Of a DNA stretch of 64,000 bases, positions 9,386 to 18,500 are shown one piece after another. Where the stretch lies: the NCBI GenBank assembly GCA_963575745.1, contig CAUYUJ010005703.1, forward strand, positions 478,154-542,153, in the 5' to 3' direction. The position numbers and the translations under genes are program-made. Below the pieces are notes generated by a model. The model worked only from the letters and a program-made list of their open reading frames with translations. It made no database searches and was not told where the DNA came from. Position 1 is the stretch's first letter, and every line of letters starts with the position of its first letter. Source of the stretch: Prorocentrum cordatum. Its lineage: Eukaryota; Sar; Dinophyceae; Prorocentrales; Prorocentraceae.

Positions 9386-9457
9386 CCCGGGGGGACGGGG
9401 GGCAAGAAGGTACTGATACCTGCTCCGTGGACCCCTGCCGGGGCGCGTTCTGACCAG

Positions 9458-9641
9458 TGTGACAGGCTTCCTGATTTCGGTATTATAGGTTTAGCTTGAT
9501 GATCTTTTCTGTTGATCATGTTGTAAGAACGAGTTTGGGAACTCGTTCGTTTCAGATGCAGCGGTCAGCCAGAGAGGACAGTACTGTCGTTTGCCGATTT
9601 GGCTCAAGGCAAAAGCATCCGCTCATCTCGCTGCTGCCACA
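9458..9641 (+). repeat. 5' LTR
   Basis: 184 bp, TG...CA ended. It contains an inverted repeat ACGAGTT...AACTCGT around 9528-9545, a TATTATAGG sequence near 9480, a pyrimidine run ending TTTCAG near 9550-9555, and a near-copy of the dinoflagellate spliced-leader end at 9593-9608. The U3/R/U5 boundaries are not determined. Confidence 0.95.
9593..9608 (+). promoter_or_regulatory. Relic of the dinoflagellate spliced leader in the 5' LTR
   Basis: GCCGATTTGGCTCAAG differs at two positions from the 3' sixteen bases of the conserved dinoflagellate spliced leader (GCCATTTTGGCTCAAG); the final 11 bases TTTGGCTCAAG match exactly. Trans-splicing places this leader at the 5' end of dinoflagellate mRNAs. 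Its presence inside an LTR suggests that a trans-spliced transcript was once copied into the element and is now part of the R/U5 region. Confidence 0.6.
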
Positions 9642-9643
9642 GT

Positions 9644-9655
9644 TGGTAGCGGAGC
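9644..9655 (+). promoter_or_regulatory. Primer binding site (tRNA-iMet-like)
   Basis: TGGTAGCGGAGC begins two bases after the 5' LTR. It resembles TGGTATCAGAGC, the site complementary to the 3' end of initiator tRNA-Met used by many copia elements, with three differences. Position right after the LTR supports a role in priming minus-strand DNA synthesis. Confidence 0.65.
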
Positions 9656-9786
9656 GGTGGTCAGCCATGGCCGGCAGGGGTGGACCCAGGCGCCGCTAGG
9701 GCGGTGGCGCCGGGACCGCTCGAGAGGCCAGGCGACTGCCGCTCCACCGAGGACGTGCAGTGCGTGGATCCACGGCGGGCGTGAGC

Positions 9787-12700
9787 ATGCCGGCAGACGA
9801 CAACGACGGTGTCTACGCGACGATGGGCAGCACCGAGCAGCTACCGCCGACCCCGGCGGCCGCAGCTGGTCAGCCCGCGGGGTCAGGAGGACCCGCTGTC
9901 GAGCAGGGGGACCAGTTTCGCGCGCAGCTGCGCGACCTGGTCAGAGAGGTAGTGAGGGACACTATCGGCAACGCAGCGGGCCCGACAGACACGAGACCGC
10001 GTGGACAACCAGAGGAGAAGGACCCGTGGGAGGACACGGACCCCTGGAAGCGCGACAAGGACGGCTCAGATCAATGGAAGGATCAGAGCTGGCAGCAGCG
10101 AGAATGGCGATCGCGTGACCAGGGATGGCCCGGCCAGGAGTGGCAAGGCCAGGAGTGGTCGTCCAACCAGTGGTCCAAGGGCGACTTCTCCGATCCTCCC
10201 TCTTGGCCCGGTTGGGCCCACTACAGACTATGGAAGAAGTCCATCCTGCGCTGGAACCAGGGCACGGATGTCCAGGTATGGCGGCGCTACGAGAAGCTGA
10301 TGAAGGGGTTCGACTGGGCCATGCAGGCGAAGTTCGAGGACCTCAGCGACGACGTGATTACTGGCGGGCAGTGGCTGAATGCAGTTCTGCGCCGCATGGA
10401 CGTCATGGCGGGTGAACGTGAGGGAGATGACCTCAGGCGAGCAGGAAGGCGGGCACTCTTCGAGTGCACGCGAGAGTCCAAGGAGACGCTGACGCAGTTT
10501 GTCATCAGACGTGACCAGCAGCTCGCCGAGGCAGAGACCCATGACATCTGGATGTCTACTAAGCTGAAAGGCTTTCTGCTGGAAGAAGGTGCTGGCTTGT
10601 CAGCACAGGGCCAGCAGAATCTGAGGACGCTCACTCGCGGCAGTCTCGACTACGACCAAGTGTCGTGGGCCTTGAGGCAGCTAGATTACGGAAGCGGCGA
10701 GAGGCTGCTTCCAGGTAGGACAAGCTCGCATCCAGTCCTCGCCGCAGAAGTCGGCCGAGACAGCGCGGGCGGACAGACTCTCTCCCCTCCTCCCTCGTCC
10801 TACCCCCAGCAGTCGTTTCCGACGGCCAACCCTGGAGTGGACGAGGCAGGAGACGACTCCTACTACGATGAAGATGTCGAAGAGGGAGACGACGACTCCG
10901 ACGATCTGTCGGAGGGCGACGTGCAAGCCATTTTGGCGGAGATCGACGACCTAGACATCTCCGAGGGCGAGGCCGAGGAGGTATACATGCAGATGGAGAG
11001 ACAGGTCAAGCGCACCTGGAAGCAGAACAAGGACCTGAAGCGGGCGGCCAAGCAGGACCGCGAGTACTACGGCGCTCGTCCCCGCAGCGGTGCCGGCAAG
11101 GGCCGCAGTCGCGGCAAGGGTCGAGATGCTCGGCCGGGTCGCGGCGGAGGACGACGTGAGCCAGGAGATCGAGGAGCAAGGTCCGGTGATGCACACCGCA
11201 AGAAGCTCATGAAGATAACGAAGTGCCACAACTGCAAGGAGAAAGGTCACTGGCATCGTGAGTGTCCTCACCCTCCGCGAGACCGGAAGGAGGCCTCAGC
11301 AAGCCGGGGCCTAGCGGGCTACGCGTTCGACGGCTGCACCGACTACCCGGTGATCTCGCGCGACGAGCTGCAGGTTCTGCAGCGGGTGCAGGCCGAGGTC
11401 AGGACTACGGACGTTTTCCTGAACGCCGCAGTGACGCAGGGGCTGGTCGACCCAGGAGCAGGTAGCGACATTGTCGGCCTACCCTCCCTCAACCGCGAGG
11501 CCGAGGCACTGGCCAAGCAGGGGCTATGCTACGTGGAAGTACCGAGGAAGTTCAAGGCGCCCAAGAAGGCACACGGCATCGGTGGGGAGGCGCGAGTGAT
11601 TGGCACTGTGCTGTACCCACTATGTCTCGGCGGAGTCCTCGGGATTGTCGAGACGACCGTCCTGAACGAGGACGTGCCGCACATTTTGAGCGTCAACCTG
11701 CTAGACTTCCTGGGTTGTACCCTCGACCTGCCCAGGAACATACTGTCGTCTAGCAAGTTGAGGCGCGACATTCCTTTACAGAAGCTCAGTTCAGGACACC
11801 GCATGGCAGATATCGTCTGTGCGGTGTCAGGCTCTCTCCTGGCGCCGACGAGTGCGCTAGAGAAGTATGCTTTCCTGACAGCTACTTCCTTTCAGCTGTC
11901 AGCGGGCGAGCGAGCGCCCATCATGGACGAGACTGGCGACCTCAGCAGGTACATCATCACATCGGTCTTCATCATCGTTTCAGGTCCCAGGCGACCAGAC
12001 GGAGCGGTCCCAGAGCAATTCGGAGTACAAGGGCACGGAGTTCTAGACATTGTGCCGCGGGCTCAGACGGTCCGCTCATCATCAGTAGTTGCCTCAGGAT
12101 CCCGAGTGAATGCTAAGGCGGCGCAGACGGACCCGACGACAGTGGAGACCGTTCGAGCCAGGAGTAGGAGCCGGGCCTCAGGGCCTTGGGAGACTCTGGG
12201 AAAGAAGGTGTCACGAAACCTGTGTCGGGCGTTCGAGCATGGAGCTAAGGACCTCGTGGCTAACGCTACGAGGGTGTGGTGCCTGATGGCCAGAACGCTC
12301 ATGGTCCTATCCGTAGCCATCGGCTCGAGCTGCAGCTATCAGCGACGCTTTCAACAGCGCTACTCTCAGCATTCGCAATTTGTCTTCCATATCCATGCAG
12401 GGAGTCATGTCAGGGCTTCGTGCGGCAGTCATCGTCGGGTTGATGGCAACAGTCCAGGCGGGCCCGAAGAGGGCCACCACCGGCAAGGCAGCCCAAGCGA
12501 CCGAGGAGTTCCTGGCACGACGGAATGCAGAGTCCGACGTATCCTCAGAGTCGTTCGACCAGGCCACTGCAAGCCTCGACGAGGCCGACGCTGCCATGCC
12601 CCAGGCGATGCCCGGGACGTCGAGTGGCCAGCAGCTGGAGCCGCCTCCTCCCGCGGACCCAGCAGGTTCGAGTGCGGCGGCCGCACAGGTGCTTCTGGCG

Positions 12701-15477
12701 GGGCCGTTCCAGGGGATGCACAACCCGGGCGGGAATGTCATTCAGTACGATCACGCGGCCTTCGGCGTAGAACAAGCCGAGGCCCGAAGGACTGCCCGGG
12801 CAGCGGCCGGGCCCAGCCCCAACCTGGGAGCACGGCCAGGGCCAGCGCGCTGGCAGGCAGCAGCGGCAGCAATGGGGTCTCACCCTGTACCACTCCCTCC
12901 TCAGGCACCTCCTGGGGCGGCCGCTGCAGCAGCAGCCATGGTACAGGCGGGAGCAACTCCTCCGCCGCCCGACGGACCTCCTCCCGAGGTGATCGCAGCT
13001 GGGATCGAGGTGCCTCCCCGGGCTGTGGGATGTGGAGATGCTCCGTTGACAGGGCCAGCAGCCGGGAAGCCACCACCGAAACCAGCGCCGAAGCCAGGGA
13101 CATCCACTGCACCACCGGCGGACCGATGTCCCCATCCACCCAGAGCCATCAAGTACTACGGGAATCAGTGGGGAAGTGGCTCTCGCTGTACGGTGTGCGG
13201 AGAAAGGATTGTGTGGATCCCAGCCGGGCAGCAAGGAGGACCAGGAGGAGATCAGCCACCACCTCCGTCAGCAGCGGAGGCAGCCAGGCAGGCGGCAGCC
13301 AACTCCCAGAGGATGCTCCAGTACCTCCAGGAGGACCCAGGCTTTCGATCGGGGGGCGCGGCTCTGACCACGGTCAATCAGCTCGCGGGGCTCCTCCAGA
13401 GCCTCCAATGGCAGCTGCAGGAAGTGCCGGAGGGCATTCGAGCTTTCGGACAGATCCAGTCGGTTCTGGATCAGATGACGGCTGTGGCGACTCAGGCGCT
13501 CAGCGTGCCCAGCGAGACCCAGGAGGGCTTGCAGCAGATCTTCCAGGGCATCCAGCACATCAGGAACATGCTGGGGACGTTCGAGAGCTTCGCGGAAAGT
13601 CTGGACACTCTGCAGGAGTCTATCAATGGCCTTGTCGGCGCGGTGAACAACGTGGAGACGGCACTTCAGCAGATCGGGTACATGGTGGTGAACATCGGGA
13701 CAGCCGTCACCTCCATCGCCCAGGTGATGAATACGGGGCAGGCGAACCCAGCCTGGCAGATGGGAGACCCGTGGTACGAGTCGCCGGCAGGAGCGGTCGG
13801 GTCGGGCAGCAGTGGCAGCGAGCAGCCGGCGCAGTCGGCACCACCGACGGGTCAGCCGCCGGCAGCACAGCAGAGCCTGCCGTCGCAGCCTGCTCAGCCA
13901 CCTCAATCGTATCAGCCGCTGGGCGAGCGGGACGGTCTCACTACGACAGGGACAACGACGACTTCAGCAACAACGGCGGGCAGTCTCTACTCCATACCAG
14001 AGGAGGAGAGTCCCGCAGCAGGCTGGGAGGTCCTGAGCGACATGAGCGACATCAGCAGCTCGGGCCCAGGGACCTAGGACGAGCCAGCAGTGAAGCAGAG
14101 CGGCCGAGGGGCCGTTCGCTAGGCCTTGGCGCCGCCTTCTCTCGAGGCGGCTGCGCTGCTTCTGTTGCGTCAGGTGCGAAGGGGTGTCGTTCCTCGTGTC
14201 CGTGCCCGCTGACTTCCTCCACCCCTCCTCTTCCTAATCCCTCTCTCTGCTTTCCCATATTTCTGACTGAAGATAAGGCTCCGACACCGAGAGAGCCGGC
14301 GAGTCAAGGTGCTCCCGCGGGGTTTGGCGCCGGAAAGCTCCCAGGCCGGGTTTTGGCCGATTTTGAGGGAGCCGAATGGTTGTTGGGGGATACCGTCAAT
14401 GACGATCACGAGGTATCGTGCCCTCCCCGTGTCAGGGCTTCCCTGGAGACCATGGTGTCGACTCCAGACGATTCCGGGGCAGCGGTGTTATCCAACCACG
14501 CCCTGCCCCGTAAGAAGGGGACAGCCTTTATGGAGGTGTTTTCTCCACCCAGGATTGCTCCCAGGGTCGAACGTCGGGGGGGGGCGTTGGGTCCCAGGGC
14601 CAGTTGGGATATCGCCCAAGGCTGGGACTCCCGCGTCTCCAGGGACCGCAGGGAGCTTTGGGAGGCCCTGGACCGTGACGACCCCGAGCTGACGTGGCTC
14701 TGCCCACCGTGTCGGACCTTTTCGATCATCAGCAGGATCAGTCAGGCGGTTCGCGATCCGATCAGGTGGAAGCGAGCGATCATCGAGGGCATAAATGATC
14801 TTATCTTGTGTATGGAGATAGCTAGCGATCGGGTGACGAGAGATCGGTACTTTGCTTTTGAGCACCCCCTGTTCGCGAGTTCTTGGGCAACTAAGGTAGT
14901 GCAGCTCGTGTCTAGTCTACCCGGGGTCCGCAGGACACGGGTCGATATGTGCACCTTCGGTCTGAGTGTGACCAGAGACGGGCTAAACAAAAAGCCGACC
15001 GGGATTCTAACGAACCACCCCAGGCTCCAGGAGATCCTAGAGGGGCACCTCTGTCCGGGGGATCACAGACATGTGCTGCTTGAGGGTAAGAATAGGACCT
15101 CCTCTGCTCAAGAGTATCCTCCGGCCTTTGCGGAGGCAGTGGCTCGCGCGGTGACAGAAGAGTGGAGCGGACCTCGTCGACCACGGCCGGTGACTTGGGC
15201 CCAGTACGAGGAGGGAGACTTTCCCGAAGGAGATGAAGGTTTGGGTCACGAGGAAGAGGATCCGGAGGGAAGTGAGGACGAAGATGTGCCCGAGACCAGA
15301 CTTCCCAGCAGCGCCAAGGTGAGCGAACCTCTTCCGGACCCATCGGAGACCGAAAAGAGGCTGGTGTTTCGGCTGCATGTTAACATGGGGCACCCGTGCA
15401 ATAGGAAATTCGTGCGAGTCCTGAGGGCCGGGGGAGTCAAGGTCCATATTCTGAGGTGGGTCCGCGATTCCTTTTAG
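9787..15477 (+). CDS. Copia Gag-protease-integrase(N) polyprotein, ends at a premature TAG
   Basis: Starts at the first in-frame ATG (9787) and runs to TAG at 15475-15477. Domains, numbered from that Met: an acidic/Gln-rich N-terminus; a helical Gag region from about 143 (HYRLWKK) to 300; an acidic stretch near 355-400; an Arg/Gly-rich segment; a CX2CX4HX4C zinc knuckle at about 480 (CHNCKEKGHWHREC); an aspartic protease at about 555 with DPGAGSD where DTGA is usual, and a GIGG flap-like motif at about 600. From about 840 to 1490 this frame is Gly/Ser/Arg-rich, while the +1 frame reads like a structured protein (12395-14077). From about 1500 it is conserved again: SPPR...LCPPCRTFS...FEHP, then the start of the integrase HHCC zinc region (LHVNMGH). 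The same frame resumes after the stop at 15478, so the TAG splits the polyprotein. Confidence 0.9.
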   Translation: MPADDNDGVYATMGSTEQLPPTPAAAAGQPAGSGGPAVEQGDQFRAQLRDLVREVVRDTIGNAAGPTDTRPRGQPEEKDPWEDTDPWKRDKDGSDQWKDQSWQQREWRSRDQGWPGQEWQGQEWSSNQWSKGDFSDPPSWPGWAHYRLWKKSILRWNQGTDVQVWRRYEKLMKGFDWAMQAKFEDLSDDVITGGQWLNAVLRRMDVMAGEREGDDLRRAGRRALFECTRESKETLTQFVIRRDQQLAEAETHDIWMSTKLKGFLLEEGAGLSAQGQQNLRTLTRGSLDYDQVSWALRQLDYGSGERLLPGRTSSHPVLAAEVGRDSAGGQTLSPPPSSYPQQSFPTANPGVDEAGDDSYYDEDVEEGDDDSDDLSEGDVQAILAEIDDLDISEGEAEEVYMQMERQVKRTWKQNKDLKRAAKQDREYYGARPRSGAGKGRSRGKGRDARPGRGGGRREPGDRGARSGDAHRKKLMKITKCHNCKEKGHWHRECPHPPRDRKEASASRGLAGYAFDGCTDYPVISRDELQVLQRVQAEVRTTDVFLNAAVTQGLVDPGAGSDIVGLPSLNREAEALAKQGLCYVEVPRKFKAPKKAHGIGGEARVIGTVLYPLCLGGVLGIVETTVLNEDVPHILSVNLLDFLGCTLDLPRNILSSSKLRRDIPLQKLSSGHRMADIVCAVSGSLLAPTSALEKYAFLTATSFQLSAGERAPIMDETGDLSRYIITSVFIIVSGPRRPDGAVPEQFGVQGHGVLDIVPRAQTVRSSSVVASGSRVNAKAAQTDPTTVETVRARSRSRASGPWETLGKKVSRNLCRAFEHGAKDLVANATRVWCLMARTLMVLSVAIGSSCSYQRRFQQRYSQHSQFVFHIHAGSHVRASCGSHRRVDGNSPGGPEEGHHRQGSPSDRGVPGTTECRVRRILRVVRPGHCKPRRGRRCHAPGDARDVEWPAAGAASSRGPSRFECGGRTGASGGAVPGDAQPGRECHSVRSRGLRRRTSRGPKDCPGSGRAQPQPGSTARASALAGSSGSNGVSPCTTPSSGTSWGGRCSSSHGTGGSNSSAARRTSSRGDRSWDRGASPGCGMWRCSVDRASSREATTETSAEARDIHCTTGGPMSPSTQSHQVLRESVGKWLSLYGVRRKDCVDPSRAARRTRRRSATTSVSSGGSQAGGSQLPEDAPVPPGGPRLSIGGRGSDHGQSARGAPPEPPMAAAGSAGGHSSFRTDPVGSGSDDGCGDSGAQRAQRDPGGLAADLPGHPAHQEHAGDVRELRGKSGHSAGVYQWPCRRGEQRGDGTSADRVHGGEHRDSRHLHRPGDEYGAGEPSLADGRPVVRVAGRSGRVGQQWQRAAGAVGTTDGSAAGSTAEPAVAACSATSIVSAAGRAGRSHYDRDNDDFSNNGGQSLLHTRGGESRSRLGGPERHERHQQLGPRDLGRASSEAERPRGRSLGLGAAFSRGGCAASVASGAKGCRSSCPCPLTSSTPPLPNPSLCFPIFLTEDKAPTPREPASQGAPAGFGAGKLPGRVLADFEGAEWLLGDTVNDDHEVSCPPRVRASLETMVSTPDDSGAAVLSNHALPRKKGTAFMEVFSPPRIAPRVERRGGALGPRASWDIAQGWDSRVSRDRRELWEALDRDDPELTWLCPPCRTFSIISRISQAVRDPIRWKRAIIEGINDLILCMEIASDRVTRDRYFAFEHPLFASSWATKVVQLVSSLPGVRRTRVDMCTFGLSVTRDGLNKKPTGILTNHPRLQEILEGHLCPGDHRHVLLEGKNRTSSAQEYPPAFAEAVARAVTEEWSGPRRPRPVTWAQYEEGDFPEGDEGLGHEEEDPEGSEDEDVPETRLPSSAKVSEPLPDPSETEKRLVFRLHVNMGHPCNRKFVRVLRAGGVKVHILRWVRDSF
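12395..14077 (+). CDS. Overlapping second-frame ORF with signal-like start and coiled coil
   Basis: A 560-codon ORF in the +1 frame relative to the surrounding polyprotein, which is also open throughout. From its first ATG (12395) it begins MQGVMSGLRAAVIVGLMATV followed by QAG, a basic-hydrophobic pattern like a secretory signal or membrane segment. Then come Ala/Pro-rich regions, a CPHPPRAIKYYGNQWGSGSR block followed by CTVCGERIVW (Cys pairs, zinc-finger-like), and about 140 residues of helical heptad-like sequence (LAGLLQSLQWQLQEV ... VEEAL-type, ending near VMNTGQ). It ends GPGT plus TAG. This frame is open upstream to a stop at 12314-12316 and looks protein-like from there, so it may be the true continuation of Gag-protease after a +1 shift near 12.32-12.35 kb, rather than a separate gene. 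An env-like role is speculative. Confidence 0.55.
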   Translation: MQGVMSGLRAAVIVGLMATVQAGPKRATTGKAAQATEEFLARRNAESDVSSESFDQATASLDEADAAMPQAMPGTSSGQQLEPPPPADPAGSSAAAAQVLLAGPFQGMHNPGGNVIQYDHAAFGVEQAEARRTARAAAGPSPNLGARPGPARWQAAAAAMGSHPVPLPPQAPPGAAAAAAAMVQAGATPPPPDGPPPEVIAAGIEVPPRAVGCGDAPLTGPAAGKPPPKPAPKPGTSTAPPADRCPHPPRAIKYYGNQWGSGSRCTVCGERIVWIPAGQQGGPGGDQPPPPSAAEAARQAAANSQRMLQYLQEDPGFRSGGAALTTVNQLAGLLQSLQWQLQEVPEGIRAFGQIQSVLDQMTAVATQALSVPSETQEGLQQIFQGIQHIRNMLGTFESFAESLDTLQESINGLVGAVNNVETALQQIGYMVVNIGTAVTSIAQVMNTGQANPAWQMGDPWYESPAGAVGSGSSGSEQPAQSAPPTGQPPAAQQSLPSQPAQPPQSYQPLGERDGLTTTGTTTTSATTAGSLYSIPEEESPAAGWEVLSDMSDISSSGPGT

Positions 15478-15528
15478 TGCTCAGAGTGTGCCGAGCGTGC
15501 TCGGTCCAGCAGCCATCGCAGAGTTGCC

Positions 15529-18500
15529 ATGCCGCGGACTTTCCGTTTTAACCACATCGTGGGTGTCGATTTGTTTTATGTTCCATATCAGGACAAGGTC
15601 CTGCCCTATCTCAATATTGTCGATCACGGATCCAACCTGCAGATATGTGTGCGGGTCGAGGAACCCAAGGCCTCTCTTGTGTGGCGCGCCTTTGTCTCTG
15701 CTTGGATAAGGCCATTCGGCGCTCCTCACTTTCTTCTCTCAGACGGGGGCCCCGAGTTCGAAGAGAGATTTGCTCGCGGCCTGGAGCAATGGGGAGTACT
15801 GCATCACGTCTGTGACGCTAACTCCCCCTGGCAGAACGGCCGAGTCGAGCGTCACGGGGGTTGGATCAAAGAACGAATCAAAAGCGAGGTGGAGGCTGGT
15901 TCTGCTTTGCCCGGGGATGTGCAGGAGTTGGACGAGCTCATCCATGAGCTCTGTGCCCACAAAAACAGGTTTTGGCACCGGGGAGGCTTTTCGCCCATGC
16001 AGCTGGTTTTCGGAGAGAACCCCCGCCTGCCACACGAAATCTTGTCGGATGACCACATGGGCCTTCCCGGATGGCAAGACTGCTTGCGGCCACCGTCCGA
16101 ACAGGATTCGGCCGGTGCGGAGTTCGCCCGATCTCAGAGAGTCCGAGATGTCGCTCGCCGTCTGGCCATGGAGACCACCGCTCGAGACAAGATACACAAG
16201 GCCAGCAAGGCCAAGGGACCGTCCCAGACCACCTTCAGTCCTGGCCAGTGGGTGTTTGTGTGGCGCAGGCTCACTCGGGCCGGGTCGCGGGCGGACACGC
16301 TGGGTCGCAGGCGAGACGCTTGGACGGGACCCGGGGTCGTGGTGTTGGCCGAGAGGGGAACGGTCTGGGTGGCGGTAAGAGCCCGACTGTGGAAGTGCTC
16401 CCCCGAACAGGTGCGGCACGCCAGTCCCGAGGAAGAGTTCGGGATTCAAGTGGCCCAAGATCCACAGTGGTCCGAGCTTATGGCCCAGGCACAGTCCAGA
16501 CGGGCGTCGGCTGTGGACGTACAGCGAGAAGGCCCCCCACCCGATGAGGCTTGGGATCAACCTCTGTCGCCGGGGTCTGATTCTGCTCCTCAATTGGCGG
16601 GACCCGGGGCCGGGCCAGAGGTGGCCGAGCCTGTGGGCCCGGTGGGCCCTCCCTCCGCGGGTCGCGGTTTCGATCCCATCGGCACGGGGCCTCCTCTTCT
16701 CAGGACACGGGGCCCTCGATCCAGACCATCATCGGCGGGAGGGTCAGCGGTGGCCAACGCGGGTTCCGAGAGGACACGACTTCCCTCGATCTCGGAAAGC
16801 GTCGAGGAGCCAGGCGAGTCATCAGGTATCGGTACGCCTCCAGGCGAAGGAGATCTCCAAGCGATCCCGGGGCCCGACGAAAGGATCCCCGGGGAAGCCG
16901 TCGACCCTCCGTCGGTCGAGCCTCCTCCTACCGTGTCGCTGCCTCCTCTGTCGCCCCCTCCGATTGTGCCGGTCGGACCTACTAGGGCTAAGCTCGAGCA
17001 GCCGAGCGACGTTCCTCACTGTTTTCGGAGACCCCTGGGGAACGAAGGGCCAGGCGTTAGGTCCGCCAGCTGCCCGCCAGAGGTTAGCGAGGCCAAGCGG
17101 CCACGAGTGGAGCCTCCTCCGGGCCTGGAGCCGCCAACGGCGGCAGAGGCCGACTCGGTTCCGTCGTCGTCTGCTGCGGCTGCCGGTGCCGCCGCCGCCG
17201 CCGGGGACAGTAGAGAGAGGAGCCAGTCGAAGCCCAGGGGAGAGCTCGTCGGACGACGGGTGGCTGAGATCGAGGCCCGGACCGAAGCTGAGGGCGGGAC
17301 TTCGTATTTTGTGGAGACCAGCGAGGATGGATGTTTCCTGGGACTTGTTGAAAGGGTCGAGAGCTCCGGGAACAACGAGATCTTGGCGGCCAGCCGTGGA
17401 GGGGAGATTTCCCTCAAACAGCTCAGTCCCGCGGAGAGAGTGAAGTTCGAGATGTCAGACGATAAGGAGTGGCAGAACATGATGGGTTCAGGAGCGGTGG
17501 AAGTAATACCTCCCAAGGAGGCGGAGGCTGTCAGGCGCACCTGTCCGGATCGGATAATTACCAGTCGAATGGTGCGTCGGTGGAAGCCGGTGGAAGGTAC
17601 CTTCGCCGAGCCCACCGCCAAGTCAAGGTGGTGCGTCCATGGCCACAAGGACCCTGACACCGGGTCACTGTTCGTGTACTCGCCTACCCCTCAGACCACG
17701 TCAATTCTCATGTTCGTCCAAGTCATGATGAACTTGGGTCATTTAGGTGATATCGCCGACGTCAAAAACGCCTTCTGTCAATCGAACCCGATGCAGAGGA
17801 CCCAAGGAGAGATTTACGTGGAACCCTGCGAAGGGATCCAGGTGGAGAAGGGGTCCCTGATCCGTTTACTCGTCAACGTGTATGGGCTCGACGATGCCCC
17901 CCTTGCTTGGAGGAAAACCGTGGTCGGGTTTCTGCAGAAACAGGGTTTCGTGAGAAGCCTACTCGAACCGTGCTGGTGGATCAGATACGGCCCCGACGGG
18001 GCCATTCTGAACATGATCCTTCTAGAGGTGGATGACTTCTTCATATCCAGCAGTTCTCGGGAGACTCGCACATGGGTTCGTCAGGTGCTCGAGTCCCGGT
18101 TCAGATTCGGGAAGTACCGCGACTGCCACGAGGGGCCAGTCGAGTATGCCGGGAGGCGTGTGTCGTTCGCTCCCCACCGGACCCTCATCGATCAAGAGAA
18201 GTACATACTAGAGGAGGTCAGGCCAGTGAGCATGGAGCGCGGGAGGCTTGGGCTAAAGAAAACCCCTCTCACTCCTGCTGAGTTCAAGTCCCTCCGTTCT
18301 CTGATATATAAGCTTAACTGGGTCGGGCGAGAGACGCGACCCGAGGCGGCCGGAGCGGCCAGTATCTTAGCTAGCAGGCTTAAGAACGCTACGACGGGTG
18401 ACGTTACCATTGCCAATCGAATGGTGCGGTACTTGAGATCAACGGCCTCCAGAGGCCTCAGCATTTGGAAGCTCGACCCTGACCGCATGGCGTTCGTGTC

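Noticed and set aside
9496-9699. ORF starting inside the 5' LTR (a similar one starts in the 3' LTR)
   Set aside because: It spans the LTR and primer site, stops before Gag, and the 3' copy diverges after the LTR; no protein-like features.
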